64,000 bases of DNA, taken from Streptomyces sp. NBC_00190 (lineage in GTDB: Bacteria; Actinomycetota; Actinomycetes; Streptomycetales; Streptomycetaceae). The translations under genes were made by a program, and so were the position numbers. Positions 33,248-41,798 of the stretch are shown piece by piece. The stretch lies in assembly GCF_036203305.1 (NCBI RefSeq), contig NZ_CP108131.1:6758001-6822000 (forward strand), written 5' to 3'. Within the stretch, counting starts at the first letter, position 1, and each line of letters begins with the position of its first letter. The notes under the pieces are model-generated. The model had not been told where the DNA came from. It searched no databases and was given only the letters and a program-made list of their open reading frames with translations.

Positions 33248-35970
33248 CGTCTCGGGCCCGTCCGCGCCGACTGGCTCTCGACCAGCCGGCTGTAGATCCG
33301 TTCCGGGGTCAGGGGCAGCTCGCGGAAGCGGACGCCCGTGGCGTCACGGACCGCGTTCGCCAGCGCGGGGGCCACCGGGTTGATGCAGCATTCCGCCATG
33401 CCCTTCGACCGCATCGCCCCGACGGAGTCCGACGAGCCCACCAGGAGCAGGTCGGTGCGGGGCACGTCGGCGTAGGCGGGGATCCGGTAGTTGCGGAGGT
33501 TCGGGTTGATCATCACGCCGTCCGCGTCGACCTGGAAGTTCTCGGTCAGCGCGAATCCGATGCCCTGGGCCACACCGCCCTCCACCTGTCCCCGGACCTG
33601 CTGGGGGTTGATGAGCACGCCGGCGTCCGCCGCGTGGACGCTGTACAGCACACGGATCTCGCCCGTCACCTGGTGGACGGCGACGCGGAAGCCCTGCGCG
33701 TTGGAGGTGACGCTGCGGGGCGAGCCGTACGCCTTGCGGGCGGCGGTGAACCGGATGCCCCGCGCCCGGGCCAGGGCCACGAGCTCGGCCAAGGAGACGC
33801 GCTCGTCCCCGCAGACGACGTCCTCGTCGTCCATCGAGCACATCACGACGTGGACGCCCGTGTGCGCGGCGGCGAACTCCAGAATGCGGTCGCGCACCGC
33901 GTTGGCCGCCCGCAGCACCGCGTTGCCCGCCACGAACAGTCCGGCGCTCGCGAAGGCGCCGGTGTCGAAGCCCGTGCGGTCGGTGTCGGACTGCACCAGG
34001 CGGATCCGCGACGGCGTCGTACCCAGCTGGTTGGCCGCGATCTGGACGTGCGCCGTCGAGGTGCCCTCGCCGAATTCGACGGTGCCGACGGCCAGCTCGT
34101 AGACGAGGTCGTCGCCGAGCGTGACCCAGGCCTCGGAGATGTGCTCGGTCGGCGGCGCGGTCTCGTGCAGGGAGCTCGCGACACCGGTCCCGACGAGCCA
34201 CCCGGGGCCGGGAGACGGCTGATCGGCCGTGCGGGCCAGTTCGCCGGCCACGAGGTCGATGCACTTGGCGAGTCCGTCCTCGTTGAACATCACGTCGTCG
34301 GGGCCGTCGTGCAGGGCGACGAGCGGATCGCCGGGACGCACGATGTTGCGGCGCCGCAGTTCGAACGGATCCATGTGCAGCGCGAGGGCCAGCTCGTCCA
34401 TCGCCGATTCCACGGCGAAGGCCGGCTGGGTCATCCCGTAACCGCGCAGCGCGCCGCTCGGAACGGTGTTGGTGTAGACGGAGAAGGCGTCGTACTTCTT
34501 GTTGGGGCAGCGGTAGATCATGACGGCGGACCCGCCCGCGTACAGCGTCTCGCCGCCGTGGTTGCCGTAGGCGCCGGTGTTCGACACGTTGCGGACCTGG
34601 AACGCCGTGAGCGTGCCGTCGTTCTTCGCGCCGAGCTTGACCGTCAGCTTCATCGGGTGCCGGGGCGACGCCGTGGTGAAGTCCTCTTCGCGCGTGAACT
34701 CGAAGCAGACGGGACGCCCGGTGTCCAGAGTGGCGAGCGCGACCAGATCCTCCGAGATGACTTCCTGCTTGCCGCCGAAACCGCCGCCGACGCGCTTGCA
34801 GAACACCCGGAGCTGGTCCGGGCGCAGTGCGAAGAGGTAGGACAGTTTGACCTTCGCGATCGACGGCGACTGCGAACTGGTGCGGACGTTGAGCCGGCCG
34901 TCCTCCATCCAGGCGATCGAGCCGTGGGTCTCAAGGTGCGCGTGCTGCACGCGCGGTGAGAAGTACGTGCCTTCGTGGATCACGTCGGCCGCGGCGAACC
35001 CCGCGTCGACATCGCCGATGTGCGAGTGGATCTCCAGCAGGAGGTTGTGGACGGAATCCCGGACGAACGGATCCTCCGAGCCGTGCAGTTGGGGCGCGCC
35101 CTCGGCAATGGCCTCCTCGGGGTCGAAGACCGCCGGCAGCACCTCGTACTCCACGGCCACCTTTCGGCAGCCCTCTTCGGCCGCCCCGGGCGTGTCGGCG
35201 AGGACGGCGGCGACGCGCTGGCCGGCGAAGCGGACCGTGTCGTCGAGGATGTAGGTGTCGTCCGGGTCGACGAGGTGGTCGGTGTGGATCGCCGTGGTGA
35301 AGCGCCTGCGCGGCACGTCCTCCCAGGTGTAGACGCGTCGCACGCCGGGGACCGCGAGCGCGGCGGTCTTGTCGACCGAGACGATCCGGGCGTGCGCGTG
35401 CGGCGAGTGCAGCACTTTGATGTGCAGCATGCCTTCCATGCGGGTGTCCATCGTGAACTCGGCCCGGCCGGTCACGACATCGTCGGCCGCCGGCGCGCCG
35501 ACGCTCGTTCCGACGGCCTTTCCCGGCACGGCCGTCTGCACGCCGGTGACGCCCTTGACCGCGTCCTCGATCGCCCGGTAGCCGGTGCACCGGCAGAGAT
35601 TGCCCTTCAGTGCCCGCGGCAGATCCGCTTTCTGGGCCTCGGTGAAGGTCGCCGACGTCATGATCATCCCCGCGGTGCAGAAACCGCACTGGAACCCCGG
35701 GGCGTCCCGGAACCGGCGCTGCACCGGGTGCAGGTCGCCGGGTGATCCGAGACCCTCGATCGTGGTCACCTCGCGGCCCTCCGCGCGGAAGGCGGGGGTG
35801 ATGCAGCTGTGGACGGGGTGGCCGTCGAGCCACACCGTGCACGCGCCGCAGTCGCCCGCGTCGCAGCCCTTCTTGACGCCGAAGTGGCCGAGAGCGCGCA
35901 GGAACGTGCGCAGGCACTGGCCGGGGTCCGGTTCTTCGGCGAAGCTCTTGCCGTTGACGACGTAGGTCAT
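33244..35970 (-). CDS. Molybdenum hydroxylase, fused 2Fe-2S and molybdopterin subunits (xanthine/aldehyde oxidase family)
   Basis: This is a 908-residue fusion. Residues 1 to 135 form the two 2Fe-2S clusters: Cys36, Cys41, Cys44 and Cys56 (plant-type), then Cys95-Cys98 and Cys126-x-Cys128. From about 150 onward is the large Mo-cofactor subunit (GVRRVYTWEDVP, KRVGGGFGGKQ, PSGALRGYGMTQ, GGVAQGIGFAL) with the catalytic Glu in SKGMAECCINP. The usual bacterial enzyme keeps the Fe-S subunit separate; here it is fused while FAD remains separate. Substrate could be xanthine, aldehyde or heteroaromatic. Stop and start overlaps bind it to both neighbours. Confidence 0.9.
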   Translation of the reverse strand: MTYVVNGKSFAEEPDPGQCLRTFLRALGHFGVKKGCDAGDCGACTVWLDGHPVHSCITPAFRAEGREVTTIEGLGSPGDLHPVQRRFRDAPGFQCGFCTAGMIMTSATFTEAQKADLPRALKGNLCRCTGYRAIEDAVKGVTGVQTAVPGKAVGTSVGAPAADDVVTGRAEFTMDTRMEGMLHIKVLHSPHAHARIVSVDKTAALAVPGVRRVYTWEDVPRRRFTTAIHTDHLVDPDDTYILDDTVRFAGQRVAAVLADTPGAAEEGCRKVAVEYEVLPAVFDPEEAIAEGAPQLHGSEDPFVRDSVHNLLLEIHSHIGDVDAGFAAADVIHEGTYFSPRVQHAHLETHGSIAWMEDGRLNVRTSSQSPSIAKVKLSYLFALRPDQLRVFCKRVGGGFGGKQEVISEDLVALATLDTGRPVCFEFTREEDFTTASPRHPMKLTVKLGAKNDGTLTAFQVRNVSNTGAYGNHGGETLYAGGSAVMIYRCPNKKYDAFSVYTNTVPSGALRGYGMTQPAFAVESAMDELALALHMDPFELRRRNIVRPGDPLVALHDGPDDVMFNEDGLAKCIDLVAGELARTADQPSPGPGWLVGTGVASSLHETAPPTEHISEAWVTLGDDLVYELAVGTVEFGEGTSTAHVQIAANQLGTTPSRIRLVQSDTDRTGFDTGAFASAGLFVAGNAVLRAANAVRDRILEFAAAHTGVHVVMCSMDDEDVVCGDERVSLAELVALARARGIRFTAARKAYGSPRSVTSNAQGFRVAVHQVTGEIRVLYSVHAADAGVLINPQQVRGQVEGGVAQGIGFALTENFQVDADGVMINPNLRNYRIPAYADVPRTDLLLVGSSDSVGAMRSKGMAECCINPVAPALANAVRDATGVRFRELPLTPERIYSRLVESQSARTGPRR

Positions 35971-36794
35971 GCCGGGCCCCCAGCGATGATTTCGCGACGA
36001 ATCTCCGCGGCGAAGTGCTGTGTGAGGTGGTGACGGTGGTCGGGGGTCCCGTTGGGGTCGGCGAACCAGACGTCGGCGGGAATGGCGTCGATGCTCTCCC
36101 GCAGGGTGTGGGCATCGGGCATGGTCTCGAAGGCGAGCCGTACCGGACGCGTGGTGCCGGCGGTGATGGTGAGCAGCAGATTGCTCGTACCGGGCGTGTG
36201 CGTACCGATGAGGAACACGGTCGAACGGCCGAGCCGGGTCAGGCTGAAGCGGCGGTGCGCGGGGCGCTTGCGCAGGGCGTGCCCCGGGATGTCGATGCGG
36301 CGCAGCATTTCCCCGGGCGCGAGGATGTTGCGGTTGTTCCCGGTCACGAAGTCGAGGGCGTCGACGGTGCGCACCGACCCGTCGGGAGCCCAGAGTTCGT
36401 ACCGCGCCTCGAGCGCGACCGTCAGCGTGATCATCGGGCCGGCGGGCAGGGACATGCAGATGTTCCCGCCGACGGTCGCCGAGTTCCAGACCTTGAACGA
36501 GGAGAGGAACGCCTCGCAGGCGGTCGGGATGAGGGGGCCCGCGGTCCAGTCCGCCGGCGGCACGAAGGCGTACAGGTCGCGGATCGTGCACGTGGCACCG
36601 ATTTCGAGGCCGGCGTCGCTCGGGACGAGGGGGTCCCACGGCAGCGCGGTCAGATCGACCAGGCGCCGCAGGCTCGGCTGCTCCGCGGAGAACAGCCACG
36701 TCCCGCCCGCGAGCCACGCGTCGCCGTCGCGCCAGTCCGCGCCCGGGTGGTCGGCCGGCCGACGCACGACTTCGGTGATGGTGTTGAGGTCCAT
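35967..36794 (-). CDS. FAD-binding subunit of molybdenum hydroxylase
   Basis: This 275-residue FAD subunit (CoxM/XdhB type) carries electrons from the Fe-S centres to the acceptor. It has LAGGTWLFS near residue 28 (the FAD glycine loop), SFKVWNSATVGGNICMSLPA with the family TVGGN motif, and FSLTRLGRS. The ATG overlaps the stop of the fused subunit by four bases (ATGA). It is the first gene of the operon, with 165 bp of upstream sequence, which also holds the terminator of the MerR gene. Confidence 0.9.
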   Translation of the reverse strand: MDLNTITEVVRRPADHPGADWRDGDAWLAGGTWLFSAEQPSLRRLVDLTALPWDPLVPSDAGLEIGATCTIRDLYAFVPPADWTAGPLIPTACEAFLSSFKVWNSATVGGNICMSLPAGPMITLTVALEARYELWAPDGSVRTVDALDFVTGNNRNILAPGEMLRRIDIPGHALRKRPAHRRFSLTRLGRSTVFLIGTHTPGTSNLLLTITAGTTRPVRLAFETMPDAHTLRESIDAIPADVWFADPNGTPDHRHHLTQHFAAEIRREIIAGGPA

Positions 36795-36901
36795 GGGAAT
36801 CGATCTCCCTCACGAGGACATTCGTGAACGGCCCGAGGCACGACCGGCCCGGCGCGGAGATTCCTTTCCAGCGTACTCAGGGAGGCCCGTTTCCGCTCGG
36901 C

Positions 36902-36940
36902 CGAAGCCGGCCCGGCCGTCCGTGGGGCGGGCCGGCTTCG
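36902..36940 (-). terminator. Terminator of MerR gene
   Basis: CGAAGCCGGCCCG pairs perfectly with CGGGCCGGCTTCG (13 bp, 13-base loop) about 20 bp past the stop of the MerR gene on the minus strand. Confidence 0.8.
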
Positions 36941-36959
36941 TGGGGCGGGCCCGGTGTCC

Positions 36960-37688
36960 TCATTCCCCGCCCGAGACGAACGCCGCCCGCAGCTCCTCCT
37001 TCAGCGACCGCTGGAAGGCCGTCACGAGTGCCTGCACCACCATCGGCTGCATGTGTGCGGACAGCGCCTTCATCGACTCCACCCGCTCCGGATCGCTCTC
37101 GCCCTCCGTGAACGGACCCCACACCTCGTCCCGGAACAGCGCCGTCAGTTCGTGCGCCGCCGCCCTGGTGTGCTCCATCAGCACCTTGCGCGCCGCCAGG
37201 ATCGTCTCGTGCGCGATCGGCACGTCCAGCAGCGCGACCCCCAGCCGCAACAGCCCCAGGTCCACCCGGAATCCGTCCGCCGACACGGCGAGCACGTTCA
37301 TCGCCGTCAGCCGTCGCACGTCGATGTCCGACAGGGTCCGCCCCGCCCGCTTCTCCAGCTCGGCCCGCGAGACCTCCTGCGCCGAATCCGGGGCCCAACT
37401 GGCCACCAGCGCACGGTGGATCGCCAGGTCGTGCGCGCTCAGATCGTCCGGCAGCGCGTCCAGGTAGCGCTGACAGGCCGACAGCGTCATGCCCTGGTGC
37501 TGCAACTCCTCGATCAGCGCCAGCCGGGAGAGGTGCTCCGGGCCGTAGTGGCCCACCCGGCGAGGGCCGATCACGGGAGGGGGCAAAAGCCCGCGCGTGC
37601 TGTAGAACCGTACGGTACGGACGGTGACGCCTGCCCTGGCCGCCAGCTCGTCGACGGTGAGCATCGGCTCGGGTGCCTGGTCGGCCAT
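36960..37688 (-). CDS. MerR family transcriptional regulator
   Basis: This is a 242-residue regulator. The MerR winged-helix is at residues 9 to 75 (LTVDELAARAGVTVRTVRFY, STRGLLPPPVIGPRRVGHYG), then a dimerisation helix. A 130-residue C-terminal effector domain, all-helical, ends ALVTAFQRSLKEELRA. Longer C-termini like this are seen in MerR regulators of lipid or drug response. It is divergent from an acyl-CoA ligase, its probable target. ATG at MADQAPEP chosen; no ribosome site stands out, so the MLTVDE start eight codons later is an alternative. Confidence 0.88.
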   Translation of the reverse strand: MADQAPEPMLTVDELAARAGVTVRTVRFYSTRGLLPPPVIGPRRVGHYGPEHLSRLALIEELQHQGMTLSACQRYLDALPDDLSAHDLAIHRALVASWAPDSAQEVSRAELEKRAGRTLSDIDVRRLTAMNVLAVSADGFRVDLGLLRLGVALLDVPIAHETILAARKVLMEHTRAAAHELTALFRDEVWGPFTEGESDPERVESMKALSAHMQPMVVQALVTAFQRSLKEELRAAFVSGGE

Positions 37689-37735
37689 CGTCTGCGCCTC
37701 GCTCTCTGCTCCACATGCTCCACAGCTTGGGTTCA

Positions 37736-37748
37736 ACAGTATTGCTGT
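37736..37748. promoter_or_regulatory. Inverted repeat ACAG-N5-CTGT in MerR/ligase divergent region
   Basis: A small dyad (ACAG TATTG CTGT) lies between the MerR gene and the acyl-CoA ligase. MerR sites are dyads between promoter elements; this is the best candidate I find but is short. Confidence 0.35.
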
Positions 37749-37782
37749 CGCACCAACGATGTGAAACGGCCAGGAGCTGCCC

Positions 37783-39624
37783 ATGACCACGAACCTGCGA
37801 CTGCCCGGACGACCCGAGGAGCTCACCCTCCCCGCCCTGCTGGCCCGCAACGCCGCCGAGCACGGGGACCTGCCCGCCCTCTCCTGGCGGGCCGGCCCCG
37901 GAGCCGCCCAGTGGACCACCCTCACCTGGCGCGAGGTGCGCCGCCAGACCGCCGTCCTCGCCTCCGGCTACGCCGCCCTCGGCGTGGAGCGCGGCGACCA
38001 CGTCCTGCTGATGATGGGCAACCGCCCCGAGCACTGGCTCAGCGACCTCGCCCTCGTCCACCTCGGCGCCGTCCCCGTCACCGTGTACGGAACCTCCGCG
38101 CCCGAGCAGATCGCCCACATCGCCCGCCACAGCCGGGCCAGGGTCGCCGTCGTCGAGGGAGCCCGCGAGCTCGCCCGGTGGGAGCCGCTGCTGACCGACG
38201 CCGACGTGCCCCTGGAGCGGCTGGTCGTGGCGAACGCCGCCGAGGCGGGCCCGCACCGCACGTACGGCTCCCTGTACGCGAGCGGCGCCCGGCTGCACCG
38301 CGCCGACGCCTTCGAGAAGGCCTGGCAGGACACCCGCCCGGAGGACCCGCTCACCGTCGTCTACACCTCCGGCACCACCGGCGACCCCAAGGGCGTCCGC
38401 CTCAGCCACCGCAACCTCATGCTCCAGGCGGTCCGCCTGGACCGGCACGTGGAACTGCCCGAGCACGCCGAGCACATCTGCTATCTGCCCTTCGCGCACA
38501 TCGCCGAGCGGGTCCTCGGCATCTACCTGCCGTTGCTGCGCGCCGCCCACGTACGGCTGTGCGCGGACCCCTCCGCCGTGTCCGGCGCGGTCCGTGAGCT
38601 GCGCCCGGTGCAGTTCTTCGGCGTGCCCCGGGTGTGGGAGAAGCTCGCCGCGTCCGTCCGGGCCGTCCTCGCCCAGCTGCCCGAGGAGCAGCGCGCCGCC
38701 ATCGAGGCGGCCAACGACCTCGCCCGCAGCCGGGCCGGCCACCGCGAGCGCGGGGAGGCGATACCGGCCGCGCTCGAAGCCTCGTACGCCACGGCGAAGG
38801 AGCGGGCACTGGACCCCCTGCTGGGACTGGCGGGCCTGGACCGTCTCGTCTGGACGGCGAGTGCCACCGCCCCGATGCCGCTCGACGTGGTCCGTTTCTG
38901 GGCGGGCTGGGGGATCACCATCATGGACGCCTGGGGACTCACCGAGACCTCCGGCGTGTGCACGGTCAACAGCCCGGACGCCTTCCGGCTCGGCTCGGTG
39001 GGCCGGCCGATCGAGGGGCTGGAGCTGAGGCTCGCCGAGGACGGGGAGATCCTCACCCGCGGCGAGACCGTCTTCGGCGGCTATCTGCGGTCCGACGGAT
39101 CGGTGGAGAGCGCCGCCGACGCCGAGGGGTGGTTCCCGACCGGGGACATCGGCCGGCTCGACGAGGACGGGTTCCTCTGGCTGACCGACCGCAAGAAGGA
39201 ACTGATCATCACGTCCACGGGCAAGAACGTCTCCCCGGCGCTGGTGGAGAACACCGTCAAGGAACACCCGCTGATCGGCCAGGCCCTGGTCCACGGCGAC
39301 GCCCGGTCCTACCTCGTCGCCCTGCTCGTCCTGGACCCGGAGCTGGCCCCGGCCTGGGCCGCCGCCCGGGGCATCGAAGCCGCCTCCCTCGGCGAGCTCG
39401 CCGAACACCCCGCCGTCCGGGAGGAGATCGCCCGCGCCGTCGAGGCGGCCAACGCGCGGCTCAACCGGACCGAGCAGATCAAGCGGTACCGGGTGCTGAC
39501 CGAGGAGTGGGGCCCGGAGTCGGGCGAGCTCACGCCCTCGCTCAAGCTGCGCCGCCGCGTGGTCCGGGAGAAGTACGGCGCACTGATCGACGGCCTCTAC
39601 GAGGCTTCGTACGAGACTCCGTGA
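37783..39624 (+). CDS. Long-chain fatty acyl-CoA ligase (AMP-binding)
   Basis: This 613-residue adenylate-forming enzyme activates fatty acids to acyl-CoA. The P-loop is VYTSGTTGDPKGVRLSH near residue 190; the ANL core continues with YLPFAHIAERVLGIYLPL, WGLTETSGV, GWFPTGDIGRLDEDGFLWL and KNVSPALVENTVK, and the catalytic-lysine region is near KLRRRVV. The fatty-acyl gate and lid insertion resemble FAA1/FadD15-type enzymes. GGAGC lies eight bases before the ATG. It is divergent from the MerR regulator and ends at a strong terminator. Confidence 0.92.
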   Translation: MTTNLRLPGRPEELTLPALLARNAAEHGDLPALSWRAGPGAAQWTTLTWREVRRQTAVLASGYAALGVERGDHVLLMMGNRPEHWLSDLALVHLGAVPVTVYGTSAPEQIAHIARHSRARVAVVEGARELARWEPLLTDADVPLERLVVANAAEAGPHRTYGSLYASGARLHRADAFEKAWQDTRPEDPLTVVYTSGTTGDPKGVRLSHRNLMLQAVRLDRHVELPEHAEHICYLPFAHIAERVLGIYLPLLRAAHVRLCADPSAVSGAVRELRPVQFFGVPRVWEKLAASVRAVLAQLPEEQRAAIEAANDLARSRAGHRERGEAIPAALEASYATAKERALDPLLGLAGLDRLVWTASATAPMPLDVVRFWAGWGITIMDAWGLTETSGVCTVNSPDAFRLGSVGRPIEGLELRLAEDGEILTRGETVFGGYLRSDGSVESAADAEGWFPTGDIGRLDEDGFLWLTDRKKELIITSTGKNVSPALVENTVKEHPLIGQALVHGDARSYLVALLVLDPELAPAWAAARGIEAASLGELAEHPAVREEIARAVEAANARLNRTEQIKRYRVLTEEWGPESGELTPSLKLRRRVVREKYGALIDGLYEASYETP

Positions 39625-39631
39625 CCTGCGA

Positions 39632-39677
39632 GGCCCCCGTTGCGGTGAGCGGCACGCCGCTCACCGCAACGGGGGCC
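39632..39677. terminator. Bidirectional terminator, acyl-CoA ligase / sphingomyelinase
   Basis: GGCCCCCGTTGCGGTGAGC pairs perfectly with GCTCACCGCAACGGGGGCC (19 bp), loop GGCACGCC, between two convergent genes. Confidence 0.92.
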
Positions 39678-39682
39678 GATGC

Positions 39683-40669
39683 CTAGCGGCCGATCAGCGG
39701 GTAGTGGTCCGAGAGGTTGGTGTACGTGTACGAGGTGCCCCAGCTGGAGACCGTCCAGGGTGCCGACTGCTCCTTGACGACGTTGTTCTCCCAGCCCGCC
39801 GGACGGGCGTTGCCCTTGCGGTAGAGGACGTAGTCCAGGTCCTCGCGCGGGTCGGTCGGGTAGCGGTAGTTCGCTATCGAGTTGAGCGCGGTGTCGAAGG
39901 AGTACGGGTGGCCCGTGCGCGTGTCGGAAGCGGCCAGGTCGGCGCCCGCGAGCATGGAGGCGAGCTCTGGCGTGCGCGAGTCGACGTTCATGTCGCCCGC
40001 CACGATGACCTGCTCGTTCGCGGGGATGTTCTTCCCGTCCAGGAACGCGTCGATCGTGCGGAACTGGCGGGCGCGCATCTCCGCGGCCTCGCCCGCGCCG
40101 CAGCCCGGGTCGGTGGACTGCGCGTGGGTGCCGACCACGTGCACCTTGACGCCGTTCACGTTCAGCACGACGTAGGCGAAGCCCTTGTTCGACCACCAGT
40201 CGGCGCCGCAGGCGTCCTTGTAGACGACCTGCTCCTTGCGGACGACGGGCCACTTGCTGAGGATCGTGACGCCGCCGTCCTCCGGGGTGGTGGAGGAGTA
40301 CGCGCCGCCCGTGGCGTCCCAGCCGGACTTGCTGCGGCCGACGACCGGGGTCTGGTACGGGTACTGGGCCGCCGAGTTGGCCTTCAGTGCGTCGGAGGCG
40401 CCGTTGTCGAAGGCCTCCTGGAGCACGACCACGTCGTGGCCCTGGTAGAAGGCGGCCTTGGGGATCTCCGCGGCCCGGTGGTCCTGGCCCCAGTTCGGGT
40501 ACAGGTTCTTGCTCATCAGGAACACGTTGTACGACAGGACGCTCAACCGCGGGGTGGCGGACTCGGCGGCCGTGGCGGCCGGCGCGGTGGTGGCGGCCAG
40601 CGCGCCGGCGGCGACCGCGGCGACGGCAGCGGCGGCGGCCCGGTTGCGGCGGTTCGAGGTGTGCTGCAT
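39683..40669 (-). CDS. Secreted sphingomyelinase C-type phosphodiesterase
   Basis: This 328-residue exported enzyme of the endonuclease/exonuclease/phosphatase superfamily is like Bacillus sphingomyelinase C. A signal peptide rich in Ala (AAVAAVAAGALAATTAPAA) is followed by LSVLSYNVFLMS, VVVLQEAFDNGAS, GTHAQSTDPGC, VIVAGDMNVDSRTPEL (metal/catalytic Asp-Asn) and a terminal LSDHYPLIGR (catalytic His). It cleaves sphingomyelin to ceramide and phosphocholine; other phosphodiesters may be substrates. ATG preceded by GGAG at six bases chosen over one four codons upstream. An inverted repeat is in the promoter region. Confidence 0.88.
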   Translation of the reverse strand: MQHTSNRRNRAAAAAVAAVAAGALAATTAPAATAAESATPRLSVLSYNVFLMSKNLYPNWGQDHRAAEIPKAAFYQGHDVVVLQEAFDNGASDALKANSAAQYPYQTPVVGRSKSGWDATGGAYSSTTPEDGGVTILSKWPVVRKEQVVYKDACGADWWSNKGFAYVVLNVNGVKVHVVGTHAQSTDPGCGAGEAAEMRARQFRTIDAFLDGKNIPANEQVIVAGDMNVDSRTPELASMLAGADLAASDTRTGHPYSFDTALNSIANYRYPTDPREDLDYVLYRKGNARPAGWENNVVKEQSAPWTVSSWGTSYTYTNLSDHYPLIGR

Positions 40670-40730
40670 GGAGGTCTCCATCGATCCTGCGGGGGATGGG
40701 AAGATCGGCTCCGCCATCCAAGCAGCCACG

Positions 40731-40746
40731 GTTACCTCTGGGTAAC
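40731..40746. promoter_or_regulatory. Inverted repeat GTTACC-N4-GGTAAC upstream of sphingomyelinase
   Basis: A perfect 6+6 palindrome 62 bp upstream of the sphingomyelinase start and 120 bp upstream of the divergent DUF2236 gene. It vaguely recalls PhoP-type GTTCACC repeats but the arms are inverted rather than direct, so the regulator is unknown. Confidence 0.4.
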
Positions 40747-40866
40747 ACCCATGACAAGACTTTCTGTCCGGGCCACGACAAGGTGGGGGCGCCGGGGCCC
40801 GGGCGCACGGCACGCGGCCCCGTCATACTGGGAGAACAGCGAGGTCTACACCCTGGGGGCAGACTC

Positions 40867-41793
40867 ATGAGCACGACGGAGCACCCCGCGGGGCACGCTG
40901 CGGAGCATCCCGTGAACGGGACGGCGCGCCGCACGGCCGGGGTCCGCACCGACCCCGAGCCGCCCCCGCCCGGCGGGGTGCTGTGGACCACCGCCGGGGA
41001 CGTCCGGTCCCTGCTGACGCTGCCCGCCGCCTTCACCCTCCAGGTCGCCCACCCCGCGGTCGGGGCCGGGGTCGACCAGTACTCGGTCTTCCGCACCGAC
41101 CCCTGGGGGCGCGGCGAGCGCTCGCTGCGCTCCGTCCAGCTGTGGGTGTACGGCGGGGACGAAGCCGCGGCCGAGGGCCGCAGGGTCCGCCGCCTGCACC
41201 GGGAGATCCAGGGCACCGACACCCGGGGGCGCCGCTACCACTCCCTCGACCCGGCCTGCTACGCCTGGGTGCACGCCACCGGATTTCCCATCGCCCTGTA
41301 CTCCGGGCGCTACCTCTTCCGCCGCATCAGCCCCGCCGACGAGCGGCAGCTCTACCGTGAGTGGCTCCAGGTGGGCCGGATACTCGGCCTCCGCGACCGG
41401 GACATGCCGCAGACCGTCGAGGAGTTCTGGCCGTACTACCGCCGGATGCTGGCCGAGGAGATCGAGCCGACCGCGGTCGCCCGCGAGCTGGTCGCCACCG
41501 ATGTGCCGCTGCCCCGCCCCGAGGGCGGCTCGCTGCCGGTGCGGCTGCTGCTGCGGCTCACCTGGCCCCTGTTGCGCGTGGCCTTCCTGCGCCTGCGGGC
41601 CTTCGTCACCGTCGGCTACATGCCGCCCGAGGCGCGCGCGGCCGTCGGGCTGGAGTGGAGCCCGGCCCAGGAGCGCAGGCTCCGGCGGTTCAGCACGGCC
41701 GTACGGCTCCTCGTACCGGTGCTCCCCGAACGGCTGCGGTACCTGCCCGTCGCGCGGGCGGCGCGGGCCCGATGGCGCGCCGCCGCCCGCTGA
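40867..41793 (+). CDS. Oxygenase MpaB family / DUF2236 protein
   Basis: This 308-residue protein has the family pattern: TLQVAHPAVGAGVDQYSVFR (His next to the putative heme/iron site), the QLWVYGGDEAAAEGRRV helix, and WVHATGFPIALYSGRYLF. Homologues include fungal MpaB' and latex-clearing-type Lcp heme oxygenases, which open double bonds in lipids or rubber; most actinobacterial copies are uncharacterised. It has no signal peptide. ATG has TGGGGGCAGACTC upstream. The M1 aminopeptidase gene converges 5 bp away. Confidence 0.83.
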   Translation: MSTTEHPAGHAAEHPVNGTARRTAGVRTDPEPPPPGGVLWTTAGDVRSLLTLPAAFTLQVAHPAVGAGVDQYSVFRTDPWGRGERSLRSVQLWVYGGDEAAAEGRRVRRLHREIQGTDTRGRRYHSLDPACYAWVHATGFPIALYSGRYLFRRISPADERQLYREWLQVGRILGLRDRDMPQTVEEFWPYYRRMLAEEIEPTAVARELVATDVPLPRPEGGSLPVRLLLRLTWPLLRVAFLRLRAFVTVGYMPPEARAAVGLEWSPAQERRLRRFSTAVRLLVPVLPERLRYLPVARAARARWRAAAR

Positions 41794-41798
41794 CGGAC

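Noticed and set aside
36877..39408. An 843-residue minus-strand ORF spanning the MerR and ligase genes
   Set aside because: It runs across the strand of two recognised genes and the divergent promoter; it has no recognisable domain.
39683..40813. A 376-residue version of the sphingomyelinase
   Set aside because: The additional residues precede a normal signal peptide; an internal ATG with GGAG gives a proper exported precursor.
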